DNA of 48,647 nt from a virus. Where the stretch lies: the IMG/VR virus record IMGVR_UViG_3300050821_000928, positions 1 to 48,647 of that record, one strand, 5' to 3'. Position numbers and translations under genes: made by a program. Numbering within the stretch: the stretch's first letter is position 1; every line of letters starts with the position of its first letter. Positions 32,397-39,268 of this stretch are shown here, piece after piece. Below the pieces are notes generated by a model. The model was given only the letters and a program-made list of their open reading frames with translations. It did not search any database and was not told the DNA's origin.

Positions 32397-33082
32397 GACT
32401 TAACCTCATTCGCTCCTGCGGTTAGGAACAGCTTCGCTGCCTCACTTCGTGTTTCAGGTAATAGAAAATGCATCGCTTGGGCGAAGGAACTTGTATCCTT
32501 GAATTTGACGAATAAACCTCCGGTTATCTCGGAGAGAGATTTGAGTAGTTCTTCCCCACTCGAAGAGTCTCCGATATGGATACAATCTAGAGGGATTTCT
32601 TTCTCCTTGAAGGAGCGGGCCCAATTTTTACATCTTTCGGAACTATCTGGCTGGCCGTCAGATATGATAATGCCTCTGGTCATTTTACAATTCTGGAAGG
32701 AATATTCCATCGCCTCCGACATTGGAGTTCCTCCGGAGGCTTCGAATGACATACAATGGAGCCATAGAGCAGTTTTGTCAGTCATTAGAGGAAGGCGAAG
32801 TCCGTTCGGAAACGTTTCAATCGCTATCGCGGTGTTGGAGAAATCTGCCTTTTGGACGAAGTCCTGGACAGCGGAGCTTAGGTTACTAATTCTTTCTCCA
32901 CACATGGAACCAGAACAGTCTAACATGAGGCAAAGCCTATGTTCCATTTTTAATGGGTCAAGACCTTCGGTAGAACCGTCAGTAGAACCAATCTCCTTAT
33001 GGAGCTCCGCTTGTGCGATTCTTGCTGACAAGCCTCCGGAGGAAATGACATTAATCTTACGCTTATTTACTAAATCTGCCAT
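32393..33082 (-). CDS. von Willebrand factor A (vWA) domain protein
   Basis: A 229-residue protein. LCLMLDCSGSMCGER carries the MIDAS D-x-S-x-S (D55, S57, S59); EASGGTPMSEAM supplies the Thr ligand; GIIISDGQPD supplies the second Asp; CIHIGDSSS closes the fold. It binds metal and probably partner proteins, and is cytoplasmic (no signal peptide). In an operon with the FtsK-like motor, it may form or regulate an ATPase complex, as vWA proteins do with MoxR-type ATPases. Confidence 0.85.
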   Translation of the reverse strand: MADLVNKRKINVISSGGLSARIAQAELHKEIGSTDGSTEGLDPLKMEHRLCLMLDCSGSMCGERISNLSSAVQDFVQKADFSNTAIAIETFPNGLRLPLMTDKTALWLHCMSFEASGGTPMSEAMEYSFQNCKMTRGIIISDGQPDSSERCKNWARSFKEKEIPLDCIHIGDSSSGEELLKSLSEITGGLFVKFKDTSSFAQAMHFLLPETRSEAAKLFLTAGANEVKS

Positions 33083-33115
33083 AGCGAATCCTTTCGGATA
33101 TCCTTTCGGATATCT

Positions 33116-33235
33116 TTATGCAAAGTCCTCGTTCCAAGTTACAAGAATGAATAATGCCAGTATGGCCAGAGGCCACATCCCGAAAATCAAGAATACAACT
33201 AGATTAAGTAACCAGAGTATCTTGTTTTTGTTCAT
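33116..33235 (-). CDS. Small membrane protein
   Basis: A 39-residue frame from ATG 33235: MNKNKILWLLNLVVFLIF then GMWPLAILALFILVTW, two short or one long transmembrane segment with a charged tail. Its start overlaps the end of the upstream gene by 32 bases. Function unknown. Confidence 0.55.
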   Translation of the reverse strand: MNKNKILWLLNLVVFLIFGMWPLAILALFILVTWNEDFA

Positions 33236-33515
33236 TTTGTTCTTTCGGCTTTTCCCAGAGACTCTTGAACTTTCTACGAATAGCAACAAAGGCTTGTGGA
33301 GTCCCAATTAAAATATTACCCATTGAATCTGATGAAAGACCTTTTTTCCTTATTTCCTCAACGAGTTGTTTGTGTTCATTGAGTATACAATCTCTATATT
33401 GATAGAGACCGTTATTATGCTGAGTAATACAAAGACCGCACGAAGGTATATGGTCGTAGGGATATTTCCCAATGTTCCAGTTTGTGTAATTTGCTTTTTG
33501 TGGCTTTTTTGACAT
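33204..33515 (-). CDS. Hypothetical protein
   Basis: 103 residues from ATG 33515 (MSKKPQKANYTN), which follows the J-domain gene stop as TAACATG. HIPSCGLCITQHN could be part of a metal site; the rest is charged helix. A longer frame from 33632 would lie mostly inside the J-domain gene and is not supported. Confidence 0.6.
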   Translation of the reverse strand: MSKKPQKANYTNWNIGKYPYDHIPSCGLCITQHNNGLYQYRDCILNEHKQLVEEIRKKGLSSDSMGNILIGTPQAFVAIRRKFKSLWEKPKEQNEQKQDTLVT

Positions 33516-33516
33516 G

Positions 33517-34080
33517 TTATACTCCGTATACTTCTTTTTGTATCTTTTCCCATATTGCATTAAGTCTGGACATTTTCTCCATATTGCCGCCGTGGTCCGG
33601 ATGAAGTGTGAGACTTGCCTTTCGATAGGCACTTTGTGCCGCGTCGAATGGAATCAAGCGCATAAACTCCGATAGGAGACTATCCGTTGTGTCAAGTTTC
33701 TTGACATTAATGGATGAGTTAGTCTGCTGGTAGGCAGCTTCTACTTGTTGTTTGGAAAGGACGACTACGTTCTGGACTCCGTATACAAGTTCGCAGAGTT
33801 TAACAGTGCCATTAAGATACTTTTCGGTAAATGTCCATATCTTCGTATTAGGGTCGAAGGTACGTTCGGAGACTGGAATGTTCTTCTTCAAGAATGTTAT
33901 TAACTCAGGCTTGAAATCCGCCGATAGCCGATAGGCTTGAATGGACTTGTCCCAATAGATTTTAGCTTTTGCCATAGCGTTTGGAGTTCTTCTTCCTTTC
34001 TTCGGCATACAACTATAACAAGTAAATCTCCTGCTACCCGTGAACTGTCCAAAACATATATTACATACTTTCATATTCAA
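33517..34080 (-). CDS. Zinc finger, HARP-like and J-domain protein
   Basis: A 187-residue protein with three parts: a zinc ribbon (C6, C9, C21, C24); a middle segment, about 41-105, with IPVSERTFDPNTKIWTF that resembles the HARP domain of annealing helicases; and a C-terminal J domain with SAYRKASLTLHPDHGGN (HPD at 160-162). The J domain should stimulate host DnaK, while the other parts may bind DNA. Upstream is a 129-base leader with three hairpins. One palindromic site lies inside the gene. Confidence 0.8.
   Translation of the reverse strand: MNMKVCNICFGQFTGSRRFTCYSCMPKKGRRTPNAMAKAKIYWDKSIQAYRLSADFKPELITFLKKNIPVSERTFDPNTKIWTFTEKYLNGTVKLCELVYGVQNVVVLSKQQVEAAYQQTNSSINVKKLDTTDSLLSEFMRLIPFDAAQSAYRKASLTLHPDHGGNMEKMSRLNAIWEKIQKEVYGV
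33690..33706. repeat. Dispersed palindrome, copy 5
   Basis: TGTCAA-GTTTC-TTGACA followed by TTAATGG, inside the J-domain gene (translated as INVKKLDTT on the minus strand). Confidence 0.8.
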
Positions 34081-34092
34081 CTAAAAAGTCGA

Positions 34093-34195
34093 AGGTCGGT
34101 CACCAAAAGGGCTGATTACTTCGTATAACCTTTCGATGACCGACCTGGACCCTTCGCTATGGCAAGCGAATCCTTCGGATAAGACTTCTATCCGA
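34093..34195 (-). ncRNA. Cluster of three hairpins in a leader region
   Basis: Three stems lie one after another between the 157-residue gene and the J-domain gene: AGGTCGGTCA (34093-34102) with TGACCGACCT (34137-34146), 10 bp; TTCGCT (34153) with AGCGAA (34165), 6 bp; TCGGATA (34175) with TATCCGA (34189), 7 bp. There is no open frame here. It may be a structured 5' leader, an attenuator or a small RNA; strand assigned from the flanking genes. Confidence 0.45.
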
Positions 34196-34209
34196 GATTG
34201 TATCGAAGA

Positions 34210-34683
34210 TTAGGCGGTAGCTCCCAATCCTTCGAGAATCGAAGCCAGTTCGTCCACCGACACGGAACGCTTGAGCAGCTTGGAAAGAGCATTGGCTGCC
34301 TTTTCCTCTGGAGAAGCCGACTTGCGTTCGGTGACGATATTGTAAATATCATGGAGGTCGTAAGAACCCTCCGTAGGAGTGAAATCTTTTGCCAACATTG
34401 TCTTTCGGATGAAGCCCTGAGCCTTGAGATCAAGGGCGGTGTTAATCAAATCGGCACGTTCCTGCGGATTAGGGACAAGTTCTTCGAAGTCCGTAGAACT
34501 GGACTCGACTGAGACGTTATGGTAGGTATAGGTCTGCGAAGCCTCAACCGAGGCGGTTTCATTATCCGCGGTGAGTTCCTCAATCCATCCTTGTGCCCGC
34601 TCCTCTTCGAGGACAGTTGATTTGGTCTTTCCCTTTTCGGTATATGACAAACGTACCCTTGTTTCCTGACGTGTTGAAGGCAT
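34210..34683 (-). CDS. Hypothetical acidic protein
   Basis: 157 residues from ATG 34683 (MPSTRQETRVRLSY) behind AAAGGAGAAAC; an ATG 51 bases earlier has no ribosome site. An N-terminal beta region is followed by Thr/Glu-rich sequence and a helical end (EEKAANALSKLLKRSVSVDE). No family recognised. The strong ribosome site suggests high expression. Confidence 0.65.
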   Translation of the reverse strand: MPSTRQETRVRLSYTEKGKTKSTVLEEERAQGWIEELTADNETASVEASQTYTYHNVSVESSSTDFEELVPNPQERADLINTALDLKAQGFIRKTMLAKDFTPTEGSYDLHDIYNIVTERKSASPEEKAANALSKLLKRSVSVDELASILEGLGATA

Positions 34684-34750
34684 TTGGTTTTGTTTCTCCT
34701 TTGTGATTTGACTACTAGATTCGATGCCCCGCATCGAAGATGATTAAAAT

Positions 34751-34918
34751 TTAGCGCGTTTCGCGCTGATTGTCAAATTGATGTTCTTTTAACTCATCAA
34801 TAAGACTACTAGTTTCAAGAGGTTGAGAGCGTAGCTTACGCTTTGATTTTCTTGTTTCTCTCTTACGCTCCGCGTCTTGGATAGCGGATATGTCATACTT
34901 ATCAAGTTCTTTGGTCAT
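34751..34918 (-). CDS. 55-residue charged protein
   Basis: A frame starting MTKELDKYDISAIQDAERKR, Lys/Arg-rich in the middle and ending QRETR-stop. ATG overlaps the preceding TGA (ATGA). Its last codons form an AGCGCG-AAA-CGCGCT hairpin followed by AAATTTT, so the stop codon lies inside a weak terminator-like structure. Confidence 0.6.
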   Translation of the reverse strand: MTKELDKYDISAIQDAERKRETRKSKRKLRSQPLETSSLIDELKEHQFDNQRETR

Positions 34919-35163
34919 TTGGTGAACCTCTCCGGTACTACGAAGTAGATACTAACGTATACCAACCAAAGATAGAAAGATATGCCTAACGCGGCTAGGA
35001 ATCCGATTATCAGGCTACGAATTCTCATTGGATATTTCGGCCCGACGTAGTCGTAGTCAGGAATATAATCTCTATTGATGTATTGCCTTCCCGACATAGC
35101 GCACTCGGAACAGCCGGAGCCGTGACAGAAAAAACAGGAGATGGATTTGTGTTGTCGGGTCAT
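34915..35163 (-). CDS. Zinc-site membrane protein
   Basis: An 82-residue protein: ISCFFCHGSGCSECAMSG at 8-25 (CxxC, CxxC, DnaJ-like CxxGxG flavour), a linker, then one transmembrane helix (SLIIGFLAALGISFYLWLVY). The zinc site would face the cytoplasm if the positive-inside rule holds. Coupled to both neighbours. Unknown role. Confidence 0.65.
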   Translation of the reverse strand: MTRQHKSISCFFCHGSGCSECAMSGRQYINRDYIPDYDYVGPKYPMRIRSLIIGFLAALGISFYLWLVYVSIYFVVPERFTK

Positions 35164-35453
35164 TTCGGTAACTCTGCTATTTTGTGGAGCAGCTTTTGGA
35201 TCTCAATCACAGTTAGATATCCGATAACATCCGAGGTAATCGGAGTTTTGTAATCCAGATTGAAATGGGCGAACACACCTTTTCCATTAGTAAATTTGAT
35301 TACCGCTAGTTCAGCCAATTCTGGGCCTCCATAACTATGTCTGTGTTGAATTATGGAGGCTCCGTAGTTATTTGGGAACCTAAACTTGCGTTGGGTGCTG
35401 TTATAGAAATCGAGGTTAACGACTGTTGATTGGGTTCCCTTGATATTTGACAT
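35160..35453 (-). CDS. Hypothetical protein
   Basis: A 97-residue alpha/beta protein (STVVNLDFYNSTQRKFRF, ELAVIKFTNGKGVFAHF, a terminal helix). Overlaps its neighbours by one to four bases. Nothing diagnostic. Confidence 0.6.
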   Translation of the reverse strand: MSNIKGTQSTVVNLDFYNSTQRKFRFPNNYGASIIQHRHSYGGPELAELAVIKFTNGKGVFAHFNLDYKTPITSDVIGYLTVIEIQKLLHKIAELPK

Positions 35454-35707
35454 TAGAAATGGTCTTCCTCTCTAGCGTAGTTCATATAACCATGTTCGAG
35501 AATACGTTCGTTTCGTAGTGTATTCTTGACACAATCTCTTGGTATGAGCATGGTTAATTGAACCGCGCTTGGATTATCCATTTGATTCTGACTATCGAAA
35601 CAACGCTTACATAAATTCTTATGTTTCCGTGCATATTGATTTGTGGTTGTCTCGCCGCACGATTTACACGGAGTTTGATATTTTCCATAGCGATATGGAG
35701 ATTTCAT
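35453..35707 (-). CDS. Small zinc-ribbon protein
   Basis: An 84-residue protein with TPCKSCGETTTNQYARKHKN and LCKRCFDS, a four-Cys ribbon in the first 38 residues, and a polar tail. Zinc ribbons of this size in phage early operons often bind DNA or host RNA polymerase; no specific target can be named. Confidence 0.65.
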   Translation of the reverse strand: MKSPYRYGKYQTPCKSCGETTTNQYARKHKNLCKRCFDSQNQMDNPSAVQLTMLIPRDCVKNTLRNERILEHGYMNYAREEDHF

Positions 35708-35710
35708 AGT

Positions 35711-35905
35711 TTAATATCTCCAGGAATTGTCAAAAGACTCCTCAAAACTCAAAAGAGTGATTTCGTAATCTCGTATCGGAACGTCAAATCCCTTTTTACT
35801 ATTCAATTTCCATTTGCGTAATTCTGCGGCGGTTATTACTTGAACTAGTTTCTTGGTATGTTTGTTGATTACTTTGTACATAACGTATTTACTTTTTACC
35901 TCCAT
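35711..35905 (-). CDS. Small hypothetical protein, start uncertain
   Basis: Residues MEVKSKYVMYKVINKH with alternating strands and helix. Starts at 35923, 35905 or 35881 are all in frame; none has a well-spaced ribosome site except GGAGG 17 bases before 35881. It overlaps the upstream gene. Function unknown. Confidence 0.5.
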   Translation of the reverse strand: MEVKSKYVMYKVINKHTKKLVQVITAAELRKWKLNSKKGFDVPIRDYEITLLSFEESFDNSWRY

Positions 35906-36353
35906 TTCCTTTAAGAATTTCATCTATCGAAATTGTTTCCGGAGGAGAAATCTTTCCATCAGAATCTCTGGTCCATCCTTCGGGTAATTCTTTGCTATTA
36001 GCAGCTGATTCCTCTACCTGTTTATTCGGTGGAGGGGCTACTATATATCCTGCCTCAGTCAATGCAATAATCACATCTGTTTGTGACCCACCAGCGTCAT
36101 TAAATCGTTTGGCTATCTCCTCAGGAGTTTCTTTTCTTGTTGAAACGAAGGAAGACATTTTAACTGGGAGAGTGCATTCCATTGTGGTATCAAATTCAAA
36201 TCCACATGACTTACACTTAAATGAGGTTATCGGTTTCTTTAACCTATCCGATAACCATTCCGACTCACGCGACCGGACGTACACGCCTTTAGTAGCGCAG
36301 TTATAACAATGCGCGTAGTTACGCCCGCATTTACAGGTGGGAATCGGAATCAT
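35889..36353 (-). CDS. Double zinc-ribbon protein
   Basis: A 154-residue protein. TCKCGRNYAHCYNCATKG at the N-terminus and FKCKSCGFEFD near 45, with another Cys at EC, give one or two zinc ribbons. A helical middle and a Pro/Glu-rich tail follow (ISIDEILKGNGGKK). Coupled (ATGA) to the next zinc-ribbon gene. Unknown target. Confidence 0.65.
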   Translation of the reverse strand: MIPIPTCKCGRNYAHCYNCATKGVYVRSRESEWLSDRLKKPITSFKCKSCGFEFDTTMECTLPVKMSSFVSTRKETPEEIAKRFNDAGGSQTDVIIALTEAGYIVAPPPNKQVEESAANSKELPEGWTRDSDGKISPPETISIDEILKGNGGKK

Positions 36354-36622
36354 TTAAGTATGCCTTTTTGCTTAAACAAATCTGTTATAAGAGCCTTTCG
36401 TTCCTCTGGAGAGAGATTGGATATATTCGGCGCGTCGTCCGCTGCCTGTTTACGTGTATTATTATCAAAATCCTCCCCACAATGTCTACAATGAAAAGCC
36501 ATTAATACCTCTTCCATCTTTTCATTGGTTACTGGGTCTATTACGATGTAGGTCTTTGACCGAGACTTGACGGCGTAGGTGAAACCCGAACCGCAGTGTG
36601 GACAACTGATTCGTCGGCGCAT
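36350..36622 (-). CDS. Zinc-ribbon protein with leaderless start
   Basis: A 90-residue protein: ISCPHCGSGF and FHCRHCGEDF, a classic two-knuckle ribbon, then an acidic helical tail. The ATG sits 6 bases after a -10 box (TAGACT) with no Shine-Dalgarno (CTCTCC), so the transcript appears to start at or next to the ATG. First gene of a long leftward transcription unit. Confidence 0.7.
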   Translation of the reverse strand: MRRRISCPHCGSGFTYAVKSRSKTYIVIDPVTNEKMEEVLMAFHCRHCGEDFDNNTRKQAADDAPNISNLSPEERKALITDLFKQKGILK

Positions 36623-36881
36623 GGAGAGAGTCTAGCGCGTTCGCACTAAGTTGTCAAGTACTTTCTAAGTCGTTCAGAATCAAGCGCATAGCGACGTTCG
36701 CGCAACGTGTTGTGTGTTGTGTCTGACTTGTCGTGCTAAGTCGTGTCGAGTCAACGAGTTAGCGACTGTGACTTATCTGTACACTCTCTCTCTCTGTATA
36801 TACACTACTACTACGTAGGAAGTTAACACTCTCACTCGAATTGTGAGAGAAGATTGAGAGAGAACCAAAACCAAACCAATT
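36623..36881. other. Intergenic region with repeats and promoter
   Basis: About 260 bases without a gene. Contains the promoter at 36629-36657, then a stretch with repeated GTCGTG and TTGTG-type words and a CTCTCTCTCT run followed by TATATACACTACTACTACG. The repeat-rich part could be an origin or a binding array, but I see no clear iteron set. Confidence 0.4.
36629..36657 (-). promoter_or_regulatory. Sigma70-type early promoter
   Basis: On the minus strand TTGACA (36657-36652), a 17-base spacer, TAGACT (36634-36629). The predicted start lies at about 36622, on the ATG of the first zinc-ribbon gene. The -35 box coincides with a half-site of the dispersed palindrome (TGTCAA), which suggests control by the same factor. 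Confidence 0.65.
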
Positions 36882-37145
36882 TCACTGTTCGGTAATTCCA
36901 AAATGCCTCATTAGGCGCTGGAGCGCCATGACACCAGATTCCTTGGAACGATTGCATTTAATACAAGGACTGAACAACGGTATATTATGGAAACAATATA
37001 CCGAGCGGTGTTCCGCGGAGACATAGATAGCTTCGCGTTCGATAGAGGATTGAACTCTCCGAGTGCTGGGCGTAGGAAGGGGCGCGCTATCACTAGCGGC
37101 TTTCCTCTCATAATGTCTCCGGATAATACGGCTAATAGATGCCAT
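36882..37145 (-). CDS. Hypothetical protein with CxxC site
   Basis: An 87-residue protein: a basic N-terminus (SRIIRRHYERKAA), then VYCFHNIPLFSPCIKCNRSKE giving three Cys and a His for a zinc site, and a helical end. GGAGG precedes the ATG by five bases. A palindromic site lies 24 bases upstream, next to a TATAAA box, so this gene is probably directly regulated through it. Confidence 0.6.
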   Translation of the reverse strand: MASISRIIRRHYERKAASDSAPLPTPSTRRVQSSIEREAIYVSAEHRSVYCFHNIPLFSPCIKCNRSKESGVMALQRLMRHFGITEQ

Positions 37146-37168
37146 TGTATCCTCCGGTTTTATATTAG

Positions 37169-37185
37169 TGTCAAGAGTGTTGACA
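37169..37185. repeat. Dispersed palindrome, copy 6
   Basis: TGTCAA-GAGTG-TTGACA followed by TTAACC, in the spacer upstream of the leftward gene at 37145. On the minus strand TATAAA lies a few bases downstream, so the palindrome covers the -35/spacer part of a likely promoter. Confidence 0.8.
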
Positions 37186-37205
37186 TTAACCTAATCACCC
37201 ACCTA

Positions 37206-37227
37206 GCGCGACCCTTTAGCGTCGCGC
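37206..37227 (-). terminator. GC-rich stem-loop after the 137-residue gene
   Basis: GCGCGAC pairs with GTCGCGC (7 bp, loop 8), starting seven bases downstream of the stop of the leftward gene at 37235. There is no U-run on either strand, so it would be at most a factor-dependent or leaky terminator. Confidence 0.4.
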
Positions 37228-37234
37228 ATCTCTA

Positions 37235-37648
37235 TTACCGAGTCTTACGAGACTTGCGGATCTCCGCAAGCTTGTACGTGTGGTCAATTGCGGCTTGGGC
37301 AATCATGGCGTTACGTTCCTCCTTGGACAGGCCCTCGCCTGCCTGAAGGACTTCCACGATTGTGTTATTGAGGGTAATGCCGGCAGTCTTGGTTTCGCGG
37401 TAAATCTCTTTATTCTTCCAATCCTGCCGCTTCGAATCTACTCCACGACCGAAAAGGTCGCGCAGCGTCCCGTCCAAAGTGAACGGCTCACCGTGTGCGG
37501 TGTAGTCCTCTTGCATCCGATACAACGTGGTCAAGAGAACGTATGGAAAGTCCACCGCTTCCATGATGATTGTCTTACCCTCACGGGTGACAAAGTTCAT
37601 CGCACCGTTGGGAAGGCTTGCTACTAGTTCCTCTGTCTTAGTTGCCAT
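37235..37648 (-). CDS. Hypothetical early protein
   Basis: 137 residues from ATG 37648 (MATKTEELV) behind GAGGAG with good spacing; an ATG 57 bases earlier lacks one. Mostly helical with MEAVDFPYVLLTTLYRMQED in the middle and a Lys/Arg-rich C-terminus (AEIRKSRKTR). One of the first genes of the leftward region. No family recognised. Confidence 0.7.
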   Translation of the reverse strand: MATKTEELVASLPNGAMNFVTREGKTIIMEAVDFPYVLLTTLYRMQEDYTAHGEPFTLDGTLRDLFGRGVDSKRQDWKNKEIYRETKTAGITLNNTIVEVLQAGEGLSKEERNAMIAQAAIDHTYKLAEIRKSRKTR

Positions 37649-37744
37649 AGCGATTCTCCTCTGGGCTTCCGCCCATGATGCTTTCGCATCGTAGATTGAG
37701 ACCAAAGGGCCTCGCTAGATGGGTGATTTGATAGACTGTGACTG

Positions 37745-37763
37745 GCGCAGGTACTACCTGCGC
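37745..37763. promoter_or_regulatory. Perfect 9-1-9 inverted repeat
   Basis: GCGCAGGTA-C-TACCTGCGC lies immediately after the stop of the 49-residue gene. As RNA it forms a 7-bp hairpin with loop TACTA; as DNA it is a nearly continuous palindrome that suits a dimeric regulator. No U-run follows. Confidence 0.5.
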
Positions 37764-37764
37764 A

Positions 37765-37914
37765 TCAAAGGCGTCCTGACTTCTGAAGGAAGACAACCAG
37801 TTGATTGACTACCTCTTCTGAAGTAAAGGCTCCGTCAAGATAACCCATGACCAATCGGATGAGTTCCTTGACAATACCCTGATTTACTTGTACTTCGATT
37901 ATGTCCTGTGCCAT
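37765..37914 (-). CDS. 49-residue early protein
   Basis: A frame starting MAQDIIEVQVNQG with GCGGAGG upstream of the ATG at good spacing. Amphipathic helices (IVKELIRLVMGYLDG, EEVVNQLVVFLQKSG) suggest a small dimerising protein. First leftward gene next to the divergent control region, a usual place for a regulator or host-takeover protein; the function is not shown. Confidence 0.65.
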   Translation of the reverse strand: MAQDIIEVQVNQGIVKELIRLVMGYLDGAFTSEEVVNQLVVFLQKSGRL

Positions 37915-38215
37915 AGCGTAGTACCTCCGCTAGTCACAGTCTACGAGTCTATTGACTCTCATTAGTTCTAAGGACATTCCTGCCCTTTATGAGTGCGCTA
38001 CTTTCTGTCTCTCACTCACTCTCAGCTACAGTTTACTTAGCGTAGCTTACATATATAGTGTCCGAATATGAGAATCGTGCGAAGCACGTAGGCTCAAAAT
38101 TTAGAAATAGGAGTAGATGTATATTAGCTGCTCAAATAATTTTTTCCATTTCCAATTTTCTTCGGTTCCATGTTCCACGGAAATAATTTTTCTGGAGTAG
38201 AATTTTTAGTTATTT

Positions 38216-38238
38216 AAGTCATTGAAAGTCAATGACTT
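38216..38238. promoter_or_regulatory. Perfect inverted repeat upstream of late promoter
   Basis: AAGTCATTGA-AAG-TCAATGACTT, 10-bp arms, ends 15 bases before the -35 box of the terminase promoter. Position and symmetry suggest an operator for an activator or repressor of the late genes. Confidence 0.55.
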
Positions 38239-38252
38239 GCAGACTCTTCGAG

Positions 38253-38281
38253 TTGACAGCTTCGCTAAAGTATGATACACT
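38253..38281 (+). promoter_or_regulatory. Late promoter, sigma70-type
   Basis: TTGACA (38253-38258), 17-base spacer, TACACT (38276-38281). The start would fall near 38288, giving a leader of about 17 bases before the small terminase ATG, without a Shine-Dalgarno sequence. Confidence 0.6.
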
Positions 38282-38304
38282 TCGTGAACGTACAACTATA
38301 ACTA

Positions 38305-38844
38305 ATGGCCTCACAATCAAATACGATTAATGTCGGGCCCGGTCCCTTAACGGGGACGCTTCATGCCCAAACTAAAATTAGGATAGAACAAATAGCCAGA
38401 ATGAGGATTTCGGGCATTAGAGACCAGAAAATATGTGACTTACTTGGAATTAATCCGCCCGTCCTCAAGTTTATATGTCAGAAGCCCGAATATAAAGAAA
38501 CAGAAGAAGCGTTGCTTCTAGGTCACTTAACTCAGATGGATGAGGCGATAGCCGGTAAGGTTGATGAGCTTCGCCAAGGAATTAGATGTGCTGTGCCGGC
38601 TGCGCTAAGGTGTCTTGTGGATGCTGTTAATCAAAGACGTGACTTACCTACTGCTCTCCGAGCCGCAGGAGAAATCCTCGACAGAGACCCGGACAAGTCT
38701 CTTTCCAAGAAGACTGGCCTTCCTGGAGAGGACGCCATCAACGTCTTGCCAGCGAGTGTATTTGAAGAGACTGCGAAGCAATCCGACGTAGTCGCGCAGC
38801 AACTAGGTTCGAGTCACGTCAACACTAACGAAGTTACGAAGTAG
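38305..38844 (+). CDS. Small terminase subunit, putative
   Basis: A 179-residue protein directly after the late promoter. An N-terminal HTH-like region (QIARMRISGIRDQKICDLLG) and central helices (HLTQMDEAIAGKVDELRQGI) resemble the DNA-recognition and oligomerisation parts of small terminase proteins. First gene of the late operon, three genes before TerL. No sequence signature is unique, so the call rests on fold pattern and position. Confidence 0.65.
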   Translation: MASQSNTINVGPGPLTGTLHAQTKIRIEQIARMRISGIRDQKICDLLGINPPVLKFICQKPEYKETEEALLLGHLTQMDEAIAGKVDELRQGIRCAVPAALRCLVDAVNQRRDLPTALRAAGEILDRDPDKSLSKKTGLPGEDAINVLPASVFEETAKQSDVVAQQLGSSHVNTNEVTK

Positions 38845-38849
38845 CTCCT

Positions 38850-39266
38850 ATGAGCTTATTTAGTATATTCAAAAAGAAGGTTACTTCTATGACCGGCTCC
38901 GAAGGAGAACCAAATGTTCAAGAAGTCGAAAACGAATCCGAAGGACAAGTTCAAGAAGAAGAAATCCCCAAAAGGGAAGATGAAATCCCATTCGTGGGAG
39001 AACCCTCGATTCTCAATGAAGAACAAGTAGCTCCTTCGGAGCAATCGGTTCTAATCCGTAAGACTCCCGAAGGTCATCCTTACGATGAGTATCCGGGATG
39101 TCGGTCTAATACAGTTATCAAACTTGTAGACAGGTCCATGTTCCCAGGCCAAATGTATTCATATTTAGTAGATTGTTCCTGTGGATTTCAGGCTAGGGTC
39201 TTTACGAAGAACGAAGGCTTCGCCGTCGGAGAACGTCATCTTGGTCGTAGAATGAATGAGGTCTAA
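38850..39266 (+). CDS. Acidic hypothetical protein with C-terminal Cys pair
   Basis: A 138-residue protein. The first 70 residues are highly Glu-rich and likely disordered; the C-terminal half is compact, with GHPYDEYPGC and VDCSCGFQARV (three cysteines) and GERHLGRR. Two bases separate it from the next ATG. Possibly a packaging accessory. Confidence 0.6.
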   Translation: MSLFSIFKKKVTSMTGSEGEPNVQEVENESEGQVQEEEIPKREDEIPFVGEPSILNEEQVAPSEQSVLIRKTPEGHPYDEYPGCRSNTVIKLVDRSMFPGQMYSYLVDCSCGFQARVFTKNEGFAVGERHLGRRMNEV

Positions 39267-39268
39267 AT

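Larger units (their letters stand above)
37915..38304. other. Divergent control region between early and late genes
   Basis: About 390 bases without a convincing gene, lying between leftward gene 37914 and rightward gene 38305. Holds a CGTGC-GAA-GCACG hairpin near 38072, AT-rich stretches, a perfect 10-bp inverted repeat (38216-38238) and a sigma70-type promoter (38253-38281). A 27-codon frame at 38117-38200 has a ribosome site but no other support. Confidence 0.7.

Noticed and set aside
32355-33311. 318-codon rightward frame opposite the vWA gene
   Set aside because: Fully antisense to the vWA gene with its MIDAS motifs and to neighbouring coupled genes; composition is that of a reverse-strand shadow.
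36660-36800. Iteron-type replication origin
   Set aside because: Repeated GTCGTG and TTGTG words are present but irregular in spacing and sequence; I could not define a repeat unit.
38117-38200. 27-codon rightward frame with AGGAG before its ATG, in the divergent control region
   Set aside because: Low-complexity Phe/Ser/Asn-rich product with no coupling to a gene, in an AT-rich promoter region; could be a leader peptide but has no further support.
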